The notes: generated by a model from the letters alone, not told the origin. DNA of 64,000 nucleotides from Liopterus haemorrhoidalis (GCA_963971575.1 OZ020617.1:42628606-42692605), one strand, 5' to 3'; positions 12,580-23,624 are shown, numbered from the stretch's first letter. Program-made: numbers and translations.

Positions 12580-13039
12580 TAACAATTTATAAGACCATTG
12601 ATGTAGGATCTAACATATTCAGCCCTTTTCTGTTCCGTTAGTTTAGGTGGAATCCAGGGAGATTTTTTTTTTTTTTAATATTCTATTGTTCATGGAGAAT
12701 TTTGTGTATTGCTGTGGATCCAATATCAAATGCAGCCGCTATCAGCTGGTAGGTGCTTTTATTTTCTGGGTTTATTGCCGAAGCAGGCCTACCCGCACGT
12801 CCTTCATCGTGTAGTGAACTAGGTCTTCTGCGAAATTCTCTAAGCCAGAAGACAATTGTCCGGGTTGATGCTTCATCTTCAGACCAACCTACTTCAATAT
12901 CGTAAAAGATCCTAGCGTGATTGTGCTCTTGTCCCAACTCCATCTCTCGTAGCATTGTAGGTGATAATTTAATGTAAAATAATTTATTATTAATAAAGTT
13001 TAAGGGCGCTAGTCCGTGGATTTTTGTAACACACCTCAA
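12580..13039 (-). pseudogene. mariner transposase N-terminal relic
   Basis: Minus-strand frame with TRTIVFWLREFRRR (helix-turn-helix), DEGRAGRPASA (linker) and DIGSTAIHKILHE (second helix-turn-helix), then after a run of A residues (12667-12680) SPWIPPKLTEQKRAEYV. The usual W.RWIPH.L...Q follows in mariners. It ends before the first catalytic Asp. The N-terminal wording is closest to the mariner at 47019-48060, so the two may be related subfamilies. Confidence 0.6.
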
Positions 13040-13876
13040 ATATTGACTATAGTGTCATCATCAAAACGAAATATTATATTAATTTTGTGAGAGGAGATAT
13101 ATAAAATTTAAAAACATTTTATAAATGTTTATTTCCGATTTTTTTTTTATCACTTTTTTCAACAAATAAAATCCAAATTTATCGTTTTAAAACATCTACA
13201 TATTCAAATGACTTTTATCTCTAAATTTTTAAAACAGAGTAATAAAAACCATACTGAATTTTTGTTAATTACAGAACGAATATAATTCTGTCAAATATTT
13301 TGAATAGTCATAATTTATACAATTTTATTATGCACATATGATCCTGAAATGTGGGATTAACAACTATTTCTAAAGAATTTGAAGTATGTTATATTTATTG
13401 CACTTTGCTCAATCCAGGTCTATTTTAATAATTTTATGATATTTTAAGATATAAATCTAGCGTTAAAGAATTTTTATATGGACATACCTTTGGACAGTGC
13501 ATAACAGTGACATCTAGTCATCAGGGGGCAGAGGAATCGGGTCCACTTCTAATTTTATTAGACCTACCCACGGTGTAGTATTAACTAGGTGGTGGTAGTT
13601 CCTATATTATCAACATATTTCCTCAGTACACAATGCTGGGTCAATGGCGCTAATGGATGTGACCTAGTCTGGGACCGTCAATCAGTGGAACACAGTTTAA
13701 AAAAAGTTTTCTTTTTGTTTGTTGGCTTTAGCAGCTTTGGCTATGAGCCAGGAAATAATGGAAGATGTAAAGAGTTTTTAAATTCCGATTATAATTTGAT
13801 ATTTTCTGATTTAATATAGTTATAAATAATTTAATAAATATCTAGAGAGTTAGTAGCAACAAGTGTCTAAATATTG
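13040..13876. other. No firm feature
   Basis: Mostly AT-rich filler. The last part (about 13690-13876), read on the minus strand, could continue the LINE end found at 15121-15560 across the 13882-15115 insertion. That is inferred from position and weak wording only. Confidence 0.3.
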
Positions 13877-13881
13877 GTAAG

Positions 13882-15115
13882 TGTGGCGCCCGCTTCTGGC
13901 CCAGGTAGGATAGGAGTCCAGACGACGACACACAAGGATTGACTTTGAAAGTCAAAAATATGACGGCGCGGTGCGCGGATCTGAGAATTTATTTTTATTA
14001 AATAAGATCAGGTTCTTGGTTCAGTTGCGTTGCCAGGAATGATAAAAAAAAAGAAAAAAAAAATATTATCGAAAAAAATAGTTGAAAAAAAAAAACTTAA
14101 TAAAAAAAAAAAAAATTGTATAAAAAATTTAAACAATTATAATTGTTGCGGACTGCAACAGTTTATAGCGGTAAGCGCAGCGGTGAAGACGGTTGATTAC
14201 ACTGTAAATTAATCCCACAACAAATTTATAAAAAATCTTGATTCGAAATTTAAAGAAAAATTTATATTAAAAGTCTACAAAAAAGGATGAATTTAAATGA
14301 TTTCTCAACGCAAAATGTTGAGAAATGGGTACAGCTCTACTAGTAAATGTAAAAAAAATATATTAGGCTAAATGAAACAAATAAAAAATTATTTAAACAG
14401 AACGGACGACAGGTAGAAACGGTGAAACACGCGTTCGTTCTGAGTTGCAGCGACTTAATGACGCCACTCAACCAAATGAAAAATTTTGAAATAAATATTA
14501 ATTTGACATTTTTTATAAATAAAATTTAGAAAATTATTAACGACCTTTTATCTCTGGTCTCACAAAAATGCAGTAATTAATTAATTACTGCCACAATGAC
14601 CGATTTTAACCACACAAAGAAATATGGCGGGAAAACTTCAGAAAAAATAACTTTAATAAAATATAAAAATAATAATTAATATACCCTGATATATTAATTA
14701 ACAATTCACACAAAATCAGGGGATCCTGATTAAATTGCACTGATTTTAACTCTTACACCAATTTAACAATCAAAAGACACATGTGCTTACCTTGATAGAA
14801 AAATATTAATTAATAAAATGGATTAATTTGGCTGGAATGGAAAACAAATGGTTATTTTAAATAAATTAAAATTAGGTTTAAATTAATACAATAATAAATT
14901 ATTATAGTATTATATAAAATATTATTGTATTGGGTAAAGTGTATGGTAATATGCTTGTATTTTGGAAATAAATTATAGCGAGGTTCTAAACATGTTTTTT
15001 ATATAAAATGAATATTTGTTTAAATTAAGTAAAATTGATAATTAAACGGAAATAAAATATAATTTAGGATATAAAATGAAAAATACAAGGTGGTACGCCC
15101 TAAGCGGGCGCTTCA
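13882..15115. mobile_element. TG...CA element with 5-bp duplication (solo-LTR-like)
   Basis: The 1234-bp unit starts TGTGGCGCCCGCTT and ends AAGCGGGCGCTTCA, giving an imperfect 18-bp inverted repeat that begins TG and finishes CA. GTAAG occurs directly on both sides (13877-13881 and 15116-15120). TG...CA plus a 5-bp duplication fits a solo LTR of a Gypsy or BEL/Pao element. The long terminal inverted repeat would be unusual for that and could instead mean a DNA transposon. The interior is AT-rich with poly(A) runs (14040-14115) and no usable coding frame. Confidence 0.5.
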
Positions 15116-15120
15116 GTAAG

Positions 15121-15560
15121 TAAGGATATATTTTTTTGGACTAAATTTTGTAAAAATATTCTACGATTTGGGAAATGATCTGGGCATTCAAAAAATAAGT
15201 GGTTCGAGTCGCTGAGAGACAAATTATCACACGGACAGAAAGGAGAAGTTACAATATTAATTCTATGCAGATGATATGGGAAGAAAGTCTGATTAAATTT
15301 AAGCCGGATAAAAGTGCATATAAATGACTTGTTTTGGTGTGAAGAAAATCAAATCTTTCTAGGAAGAAGGGGTTGAATTTGACCTTAGTATGATCCTTTG
15401 AACTGCAGAGAATTTCTTGTTGCCATTGTTTGTTTATGGGAGATTTCAAGATTGACAGAATTTCATTACTGTTTGTAAGAATATTTAACAGGGACCCATT
15501 TACAACTGCTTCTTTGGCTACAAATCTACTCAGTTCCGACCGAAATACTGGTACCATTGT
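15121..15560 (-). pseudogene. LINE C-terminal fragment
   Basis: Broken minus-strand frames read FIRLKFNQTFFPYHLHRIN, then TSPFCPCDN and SNHLFFECPDHF. The R.....HL.RI....SP.C.C....NHLFF.CP motif lies near the C terminus of Jockey/R1/I-type LINE proteins, after the reverse transcriptase. The open frame 15249-15557 on the same strand is an out-of-frame reading of it. It abuts the 13882-15115 element, which may have been inserted into it. Confidence 0.6.
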
Positions 15561-16409
15561 AGTTGTAACATTTTTATTAAAGAAAGAAATATCCCATACG
15601 CTGTAAAGTAAATACTAAGTGAAATATTTCGAGATTTTAGTTGGCGCCTCCCCGTCTCTCTCCAAATATTCATCCAACAGAAAAATGTATTGACCTAAAA
15701 AAAATTATATTCGTATTTTCAACATTCTTTTTTTTTATATATATTTTTTTGCATTTTAAGTGTGATATAATTATATTTTTAAATTTGTTTTATGTTTGTT
15801 CGTGCATTGTTCCTAAGTCCAAATTGTTCATTATAATGTTCGCAAGTGGAGGTTCCCTGTATAAGTATTTTATAAACACATAAAATAAAAATGATGAAAT
15901 TTTTACACAATAGAATATGAATGTTATTTTGAATGGTTTTTTTTTTAAATTATTCCTGTGTGTATTAATAACAATGGTGTTTTATTTGAGCTTTATTGTG
16001 AATTTATTGATGTGGCTTGTTTTAAAATAGTTTGAAAAATAAAAATATAAAAGAATTGACAATTTTAAAATAGAATAAATTTATATTACTCGTCTTTTAT
16101 GATGAAAAATAGCAGAAAATATAAAACATAAAAATATCATAATATGCAGGTTATTTTATTTTTAAATATTTTGTAACAAAATTAATGAGATATAGAATAA
16201 ATTGAACCAGTGGGAAGACCTCGTAAAAGATGGAGGGAACAGTTAACCGATGATCTAATTTATTAGATATTTGTATACGGGATACATGGAAAAACCTGTC
16301 AATTATTGTATAAAGTAGGTTATAATTTTTGTTTCACATTATGTGTACCTGCAAAGTAGATTTTTTTGACCTGGTTGTCTCGTGTTTATGAGTTTATATT
16401 ATCTAGCTA
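15561..16409. other. No gene recognised; short LINE-like scrap
   Basis: AT-rich filler. At 16207-16263 the plus strand reads PVGRPRKRWREQLTDDLI, which resembles the GRPRKRW word near the end of RTE-type LINE proteins but is too short to place. Confidence 0.35.
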
Positions 16410-16615
16410 GCCGGCATCGGAAGTGACTCTGTTTCTCGTGTCAAAGGTCCCGGGTTTAAATTCCAGTTAGGGCATGGGTATTTGTATTCGTCCTTGTCAT
16501 CTCATCTCCATTAGAATTAGAAAAATTATCTTTAATCAAAATTTGATAGAAAACTAAAATTGTTTGGAAGCTGGCAAGATAGATAACGCCGAAGCCAAAT
16601 ATTCGTAAACAATTC
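16410..16615 (+). repeat. tRNA-derived SINE, family 1, copy 2, with target duplication
   Basis: The 206-bp unit is bounded by TATCTAGCTA on both sides (16400-16409 and 16616-16625). It carries a decayed B box in GTCCCGGGTTTAAATTCC, then 'agggcatgggtatttgt', and ends with 'aattgtttggaagctggcaagatag...gccgaag'. The same landmarks in the same order appear at 5130-5283. The long direct duplication shows insertion by a LINE-type machinery. No simple tail is left. Confidence 0.65.
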
Positions 16616-16720
16616 TATCTAGCTAATCTGATCAGATAATTATTTCTATCTCTTTCAACGTGTTCGTTCTATTGTTCTTCTTTAGAAATAGGAAGCTTTT
16701 TCTAAGTCTCCTACATCATA

Positions 16721-17641
16721 TACGAGGACTGTTCAAAAAGTATCGCGAATTTTGAATATCCGCGGGTTACGTATATTCGATTTTCGATTTTTTGTGGCGT
16801 TATGTTGGTACTCATGTTCCTCACTTATACCGACAAGTTCGGCCATTTTGAATGTTCTGTTAATTTTTGACAGTTGCTTTGCTTACACGTTTTCTGGCTC
16901 GTCTTCGATTTTTGCCTATACCAAAAAAATGGATCAAAGAATCTGTATCAAATTTTGTGTGAAAAACAAAATTAAGTGCGCGGACGCATTCCTAATGTTG
17001 ACTGTGGCATATGGTGAAGCTACCTTGGATCGAAGCAACGTTTATCGGTGGTACAAAATGTTCTCAGAGGGCCGAGAAGATGCGAACGACGAAGAGCGTG
17101 CCGGACGCCCGAGCACGTCAACAACAGACGAAAACATTGTTGAAGTGAAGAAAATAGTATTGGCCAATCGTCGAATCACCATTAGAGAAGTTGCTGAGGA
17201 CCTAAACATATCGATTGGCTCGTGCCATTCGATTTTTACCAATAATTTGGACATGAGACGGGTCGCCGCGAAACATCGCCGCTCACACATCGTTGCTTGT
17301 GCGCCAATATTTTGCCAAAAACAACACACTAATAATGCCGCAGCCACCGTATTCCCCAGATCTGGCCCCCTGTGAATTTTTCTTGTTCCCGAAACTGACA
17401 AGGCCCATGAAAGGACGACGCCACGATATGAGTGAGGAGATAAGGACGGCATCGAAGGAGGAGCTGAACAAGATCACAAAAAATGATTTTTCAAGTGCTT
17501 CGAGGATTGGAAAAAACGTTGCAACAAGTGTATAATATCTGGTGGGGATTACTTTGAAGGGGACAAAATAGATTTTCATGAATAAATAAATAATTTTTGA
17601 AAAAACACAAAATTCGCGATACTTTTTGAACAGACCTCGTA
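16721..17641 (+). mobile_element. mariner, internally deleted
   Basis: The inverted ends match over 33 bp with one difference (TACGAGG.CTGTTCAAAAAG, continuing TATCGCGAATTTT), with TA at each extremity as for mariners. The element is 921 bp, against roughly 1.3 kb for a full mariner. The loss is internal and lies in the coding region. Confidence 0.85.
16929..17534 (+). pseudogene. mariner transposase lacking the catalytic core
   Basis: From the ATG at 16929: MDQRICIKFCVKNKIK, the first helix-turn-helix with NVYRWYKMFSEGRED, the ERAGRPSTSTTDEN linker and the second DNA-binding region to MRRVAAK. The sequence then jumps, in another frame, to AAHTSLLVRQYFAKNN and the C-terminal MPQPPYSPDLAPCEFFLFP. 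The deletion removed the first two catalytic Asp, and the third motif reads CEFF instead of CDFF. The DNA-binding half is nearly open, so a truncated protein that binds ends without cutting is conceivable, though nothing shows that it is made. Confidence 0.75.
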
Positions 17642-18060
17642 TTTGCATTTGTGCTGTGTTTATGTATGTCTACACTGGAGTAACGTAGACATACGATATT
17701 ATCCTGCCACCATGTCTTGAGACCAAAGGCGACGTGAAGGTCCTTGCTGCTTTTAGGTAACACATAATTTGGCGCACCTAGAATATACAAAATTTGTCGC
17801 CCTCAGACAAGCTACAATTCGCTCCCTTCTAAATGTAATTCATTGGAAGTATAAGAAAAATAGTAAAGCAGAATTTTTACAGGCATACGATAAGTATTAT
17901 GCATAACAGTCATAAGTTCATGGATTTCTGGCACCCCTAGCTGGTCGGCTAGTGTCACCTAATAGTAAAGCCAGACTAACCCGAGACGATATCGTTGAAC
18001 AAGCACTTGTTTACATCGTGCATGAGGTCGCGTGAATTATAATTATCGGAGTCTATCTAT
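17642..18060. other. No gene recognised
   Basis: No coding or repeat signal was recognised apart from a palindromic 'gtatgtctac...gtagacata' near 17661-17695. Confidence 0.4.
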
Positions 18061-18500
18061 ATTTGTCCAATGGTAAGCCTTTTATCTTTATTGACTGTTA
18101 CTTAAAACGAAAAACACGAATCAGACGCAAACTTATGTCCTTGAAACTACTAGTGTTAGTTGCTCGATACCAACGCGTGACCATGCTTTCCTCTCTTCTT
18201 CTTAATCTAACATCGCGAACGACATGTAGTGATCACACGATTATATGTCATCTTCGTTTAGTAATCTTCAAGACACCCATCGCAAAGTGACTCGATCTTT
18301 GGCATCTCTAACAGCTATCACGAGACATGTTCCTGTAATATTGGATAGGGGAAAGTTGGCTATTGTGTACCACTCGGTAAATCGTATCACCTCCTTTCTA
18401 GCCAAATCTAGACCTTATTTCAGTCATTTGTGTGTTGAATTAAGAAGCTGCATGTATAATACGCTGACAGTAGCAATGTCACCGTAAGTCGAACTCTGTA
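18061..18500 (-). pseudogene. RTE-clade LINE 3' end (decayed)
   Basis: On the minus strand the segment reads NITGTCLVIAVRDAKDRVTL and then the shared 3' sequence. It matches 5925-6040 in reverse complement, and 18229-18262 matches 22974-23008 in reverse complement. It represents the end of the protein and the 3' untranslated part of the same RTE family. The plus-strand frames 18063-18290 and 18245-18487 are shadows of it. Confidence 0.6.
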
Positions 18501-18715
18501 TGGTGAGATATTGGACAATAAAGTTTTAGCAGGTGCTTGATGTAAGTATTTATACCCTTACTTAAGAGCATTACAACTCAATTCGTAATGCTTTTAATTT
18601 GTTTTTCTTATCAATATTTCAATTTCGATTAGTTTTTAAATCTAATGACTGTAAAAATGTTTTTCAGTGAACAGATGGAGTTTATTTTAACAGATATTTT
18701 AAAAATCTAGTACGT

Positions 18716-19652
18716 GTTGGGTAAATTGTACCTGTTTACAGTTTGCTATTTAGTACCGGTACGATTTACCCAACCGAATTTAAATATACTTATAACATAT
18801 AATGAGTAACTCACTTTTTTTTAGAATGGAACAAAAGAGAAAATATCAGTCCTGGACCGAAGAAGCAATACAAGAAGCAATAAATGCTTATAAAAATGAG
18901 GCTGTCCTTAACAAAGTATGCCGTAATTTTGGCATTCCAAAACCAACTTTAAAAGGCACTATGAATTAAAAAATTAACGCGCCAATATTGCCAAACATTT
19001 TTTTGGCAGATCTACAGCATTGCCTTCTATAATTAAAGCAGAGCTGGTGAAGCATATTTTAAAATTTGAAAGTTTGCTCTTTGGGTTGACAATTATGGAT
19101 GTCAGAAAAGTGGCAGTGTGAAATTTTATTATACATAATTTCACCAAAAATATAGGTCTTGCTGGCAAAGCGTGGTATTACGCCTTTATGAAGAGATATC
19201 TAACGTTGTCACTACGGCGACCGGAATCAACATCTATTGCTCGAGCTAAAGGCTTTAACAGAAAAAAATTTAATGGTTTTTTTGACATTTTAGAACAATT
19301 TATCGACGAACATAAGTTAAATGGTACCAAAATATGTAATATGGATGAAAAGAGAAACCAAAAAATTGTCGGGATGAAAGGAAAACATCAAATTGGGGTT
19401 ATAGCAAGCGTTAAATTTTAAAGTTATTGTTTTTATGTAAGCAATTACTTATTTATTGATACAATATTTATAATATATATTTTTATATATTAAATAAAAA
19501 TGAACTGTATACTCATTTTTGAAAATAATTTGTATTTTTTTCTAATAATTAATTAAAAAATAAAAAACCTGATTATTTTCTTGTTTTTTATTGACAGGTA
19601 CATTTAACCAACCCTATGGTACAATTTACCGACCTAGTTGGGTAAATCGTAC
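18716..19652 (+). mobile_element. pogo-like element with doubled terminal repeats
   Basis: Each end holds two copies of a 17-bp word. Left: GTTGGGTAAATTGTACC at 18716-18732 and its inverse GGTACGATTTACCCAAC at 18758-18774. Right: GGTACATTTAACCAACC (19597), GGTACAATTTACCGACC (19618) and GTTGGGTAAATCGTAC (19637-19652). The outermost copies are in the same orientation, so the exact ends are uncertain. At about 0.94 kb the element is too short for a full pogo transposase. Confidence 0.6.
18826..19421 (+). pseudogene. pogo/Tigger-type transposase relic
   Basis: An ATG at 18826 opens MEQKRKYQSWTEEAIQEAIN followed by VCRNFGIPKPTLK, the psq-type helix-turn-helix of pogo/jerky proteins, which runs into a stop after GTMN. 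Downstream, from about 19160, comes GKAWYYAFMKRYLTLSLRRP, SIARAKGFNRKKFNGFFDIL and ICNMDEKRNQ, the CENP-B-type domain and the start of the DDE domain (NMDE = first Asp). The rest of the DDE domain is absent apart from KGKHQIGVIASV. Stops and deletions make it inactive. Confidence 0.7.
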
Positions 19653-19986
19653 TTTTGCAGTGTTTTTTTATTTTGCAATTTTAACAGCAATATACAGCTA
19701 TGCCAGAAAGTATTAGACCCCCCACAAAATTTTCCATATATAAATTTCTAAGAAAAGTATTGGTATTAATTACTTCCTAGAATCAAAACAACCACAATAA
19801 CAACATTTAGGAATATATCCAACGATCCTGGAACTACAGAATCATTAGTGAGGGTACAAAGTATAAAAACTCGGTAATGCTTCTATATGACAACATTTGC
19901 CTTTGAGCTTTGTATGAACGTTTTGCGCTGTACTTTTGAAGTTAAACATTTTTTTTCATCATTATTATATAGTGTGCTAATTAATA

Positions 19987-21116
19987 ATACCAAAAACACG
20001 TGAATTGAGTGAAGTGGAGAGAAGCCAAATTGTGATTTTGAAGAAGCAAGGACTTTCAATTCATGAAATTGCCAGACAATTACAATTTTCTCGTTGTGCT
20101 GTGCGAACTACCATTCGACGATTGGAGGAGACTAGATGCTACAAAAGTAAGCCCAGAAGCGGGAGAAAAAAAATTATAACAGTCAAACAGGTTAGAATTA
20201 TGCAACGCATGTCCTTCCGTAATCGCCGGTTATCATCGAAAGATCTGTCCAGTCAACTGAATGAACATTATAACTTAAAAATTTCTCCTAGTACCGTGAG
20301 ACAACACCTCTCTGATGTAGGACTAAGAAGATGGAAGGCAAACCACAAACCATATCTGACCCCAGCCCATAAAAAGCGACGGCTATTGTGGGCCAGAAAA
20401 TACCAGGATTGGAAAAGTGAAGATTGGGCCAAAGTAATGTGGACAGACGAATCAAACATAGAGGTGAGTACTGAAACACATGTAAATTACTTGCTCAAAG
20501 TTTCTAATTTTGAAAAATCACAGAATATTAAATTCATTTTAATTTTTTTTTTCTATTGCAGCTTTTTGGTTAACCTGGTGCACAGTTTGTTCGTCGCCGG
20601 CCTGGGGAGGCTTATAAGTCGGAATGTATAATACCTACGGTGAAGTTCGGAGGGGGCAGCATAATGGTTTGGGGCAGTATGGCTGCAACTGGAGTCGGAG
20701 AAATCTCCATATGTGAAGGAAGAATGAACAGCGAACGCTACATCGAAATGTTGGAAGAGACTCTGGAGCCTTCATATTTAAAACTATTCGGCGAAATGAC
20801 ACCTAATTACTATTTCCAACAAGATAACGCGCCCTGCTATAAATCCCGACGTGTTTTACAGTGGTTTAGTGATAGTGAGATTAAAGTTATGGATTGGCCC
20901 GCTCAATCCTCTGATTTATCCCCGATTGAGCACTTATGGACCGTTTTAAAAAGAAAGGTTTCCCAAAATAAGTGTTCCTCGAAAGAGACATTAAAGGAAA
21001 GGATTATAGCTGAGTGGAATCAATTATCTATAGAAATATACCAGAAATTAGTGGCGAGTATGCCCGGACGAATCAAAAGTGTTATTCAAGCAAAAGGGGG
21101 ATTTACGAAATATTGA
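19987..21116 (+). pseudogene. Tc1 transposase with a 98-nt intron; start lost and one stop
   Basis: The frame begins at 19987 with ATA CCA AAA ACA CGT, where related proteins start MPK, so the ATG has become ATA. Exon 1 runs to 20463 with the paired helix-turn-helix region, a KPRSGRKK linker and the first catalytic Asp in MWTDES. Splicing joins E to LFG, restoring the usual DES..ELFG. One TAA follows at 20571. Exon 2 then holds PTVKFGGGSIMVWG, the second Asp in QQDNAPCYKS and the Glu in LSPIEHLW. I count 34 residues between Asp and Glu (DD34E), and the protein ends GGFTKY. It would cut and paste the element from the nucleus if repaired; as it stands it is inactive. Confidence 0.8.
20464..20561 (+). 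other. Predicted spliceosomal intron in the Tc1 gene
   Basis: The donor GAG|GTGAGT lies at 20464, and the acceptor is a T-rich tract ending CTATTGCAG at 20561. Removing these 98 nt, which are not a multiple of three, brings the downstream transposase into frame exactly at a conserved motif. Reading through instead ends in a stop at about 20629. Confidence 0.75.
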
Positions 21117-21419
21117 TGTATATTTTTATAAATATATATATTTTTTTAATAACAATGTTCTGTTTTTATACTTTGAACCTTAATACTATAACTAACAACT
21201 AGATAATTAAAATTGCCTGTAATATAGACCTGATAATAAATGAAAACTAAATTTTCCTTAGGGGGTCTAATACTTTCTGACAAGGCTGTATATTGAAATA
21301 TCATTATTTGTTGTAATTTTTTGGTAGATAATATATGAAATGATATTTCTGCATTTATATTTTTGTTGTTGTTGCATTCATATTAGTTTTACTGGCAAAA
21401 TAAATTAGGGGGTACGACT

Positions 21420-22040
21420 TTGCCTACTTTCCCCTATACCGCGGTGGTACTTTCCATCTAGTTTCCCCTATACGATAAGTTTTTCCAAATTAGGGTGACG
21501 GGTTACATGCCCAAAGAATTTTAGTATTAGTGCAGAGATTAGACTTGAAAGGCCGTGGGTAGGATTGATTTCTCCAAGAACTGATATGTTTGTATCGGCG
21601 CCAACACCAAAATTCGAATGGGTCTATGCGACGTCTATCTGCTGTTCTGATTACACATGTATCAGAGGCGTAATAGAAAACAGAGAAGACAAACTAGGGA
21701 GTTAACCAGTGCGCATTTGGTTTGACAGGATATATTTTTATCTTTCCAAATTTTTGTCAAGTTGCTTATGATGCAGGGACGTGTTTCAAATTTACATGTA
21801 CCTGAACTATAGATAAGTGAGCCTAAATATATCATACTGTCAACAACTTCCGAATCGGAAATTCTATGGGGTTTTCCCAAAGACTTGTTTGCACGATCAA
21901 TGATCATAATTTTAATCTGCAGTAGTAGTCTTCAGTATGTCCAAGAGATTTATAAATTCTTTCTCACTTCCAGCAATAAGAACGGTGTCATTGGCTATAA
22001 ACATAAATATGCTTTCCTCAGATATACACAGAAGTAGGAT
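21420..22040 (-). pseudogene. RTE-clade LINE reverse transcriptase fragment
   Basis: Minus-strand broken frames give ANDTVLIAGSEKEFINLLD (palm, where ADD is usual), then SDSEVVDSMIYLGSLI, LTKIWKDKNIS, TADRRRIDPFEFWCWRR, LILKFFGHVTRHPNLEKLIV. This is the palm-to-C-terminus order of RTE-type proteins. Frame shifts fall at about 21640 and 21590, and there are stops near 21890-21910. The part 21535-21770 matches the copy at 5540-5780 inverted. Confidence 0.7.
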
Positions 22041-22202
22041 TGAACTGACAATGGTCACTATTACCTAATCATCTGCAACTGGAATTGACATAAATATATA
22101 AAACAGGTTTATTTAATTTGGGTTGTAGTGCGCAGAAGAAGAACAAGTTTAAGGATTTTTCTTGGATAACGTTTCAGTTCTGTATGTTGGTATAACTTTC
22201 TT

Positions 22203-22359
22203 CAGTGATTTTCAATCTTTTGCATCCGTGGTAAATTTTTGAAGGCTCAAAATTTTGGTGGCATACTAGGTATAAGTAAAATATGAAAATGTATCTGTAT
22301 ATATTATTGTCGTTTCGTTGCTCAATTTTGTGCCGTGGAACACCGGTTAAAAATCACTG
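22203..22359. mobile_element. Short hAT MITE
   Basis: The 157-bp unit starts CAGTGATTTTCAATCTTTT, and its right end inverted reads CAGTGATTTTTAACCGGTG, the hAT-type terminus. Flanking octamers (about ACTTTCTT and GTTTTCGC) are too diverged to call a duplication. Confidence 0.55.
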
Positions 22360-22940
22360 GTTTTCGCTATGTTAGTTTCGTTACGCCACTGAAATGATCT
22401 AACAACGCAAAATGTATCTAAACGTTTAATAAAACATATCAATTATATTTAAATTTACTTTTTTATCTTTTACAAATGTTTTTTAAAACATATTAAATTT
22501 CACACAGAACTAAACTGTAGTTTAACTGGGAGGTTTCCAACTTTTAAAACTGTGGTCAAACACCGGGCAATTTGTGTTATATATGTTCAAAAGATTTGCC
22601 AAATTAGTTTCATCTATGTCGCTATTCTAAAAGCTTTTCAGTAAATACGTATCAGAGTTTATAAAATTGCAGATTTTTCAATGGTGACCACAAAGAAAAA
22701 TTGTACTTTATCTGCAATGGAAAATTGTAATAAGCTATAAACTATGAAAGGAATTATTGTGTCAGAGAAAAAGTAGTGCTTTTATTTCCAATAGAAGGCT
22801 TTTAAATGATAATTTACATCCAAGTTTTATTTGTAGAAGTATGGATTTTCTGAGCTTTGATAAAAAATTAACAGCTTTTTTATATTATCACATATTTTGT
22901 TACCACCGCTGTATATCACTTACTCGAAGAACAAAATTAT
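22360..22940. other. No gene recognised
   Basis: AT-rich filler. The frame 22757-22969 has no recognisable homology. Confidence 0.45.
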
Positions 22941-23012
22941 ATCCAGTATTACAGGAACGAGTTTCGTGATTATTAAACGAAGATGACATATAATCGTGTG
23001 ATTAAAGCATTA
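22941..23012 (+). repeat. RTE LINE 3' shard
   Basis: The segment with 'atccagtattacaggaacgag' and 'aaacgaagatgacatataatcgtgtgatt' matches the 3' end of the RTE copy at 18061-18500 (inverted). It is a short truncated remnant of that family. Confidence 0.5.
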
Positions 23013-23620
23013 TTTTGAATATACGACAACCAGCTATCACTGGAACCTTACTCCTACGATAATTAGCAATACATCTCTACAGACTTTCTCCCGTCTCTCT
23101 CACTTTTTAGGGTCTCGATATTGACATTTGTTCTTACCCACACAAATCTTCGAACTTATTGTAAGCTTTGATATTTCCGGGTATATTTTCCATCACAAGC
23201 CACGAGATCTTCTCAATCTTTTATAAGATCTCTTACAGAATTATTAGCCTCTTTTATCAAATCGTCTCTATCATTCTTCGGATTTTATCCTCGTCATGGA
23301 TGGTCTGTCGGTATGGGTACAACGTCAAAATAGCTAGATCGATCTTAACAAGATTTCCAAATCACCTTAAGGTAAGTCCGGGAAAGATTATATAGGCTAT
23401 ATTTTATATCAGAATTTTAATATAAGGGGGTAGTTTTGGGGGGTGAACGAAAAACTAAGTTTCTTGGCATGACTTTAAAATGAATTCAGCATAATCACAT
23501 TTTTTTAATTAGAAAGAGCTTAAAAAACTGAATAAAAACTCTGCTAACATTATACCTCTAACTATTATAGTTTTTAAAATTTATCACAACGTTAGAAAGT
23601 GCCTAGAAATCTTTTCCGTA
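23013..23620. other. No gene recognised
   Basis: Hydrophobic frame 23168-23395 looks like chance in T-rich DNA. Nothing else was seen. Confidence 0.45.
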
Positions 23621-23624
23621 GAAA

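Larger units (their letters stand above)
19693..21290 (+). mobile_element. Tc1-like (DD34E) element, nearly full length
   Basis: Inverted ends: left TACAGCTATGCCAGAAAGTA, right reverse complement TACAGCCTTGTCAGAAAGTA, both continuing TTAGACCCCC. TA lies at both boundaries. The length of 1598 bp and the coding content fit a complete Tc1 element. The transposase inside carries only a few lesions, so insertion was fairly recent. Confidence 0.85.

Noticed and set aside
13882..13900. TGGCGCCCGC read as a retroviral-type primer-binding site
   Set aside because: It is part of the terminal inverted repeat itself, with no LTR on its left.
14030..14212. Lysine-rich small frame
   Set aside because: It is translation of poly(A) runs inside the TG...CA element.
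20464..20631. Read-through C terminus of the first Tc1 frame
   Set aside because: Those residues are intron sequence and have no relation to transposases.
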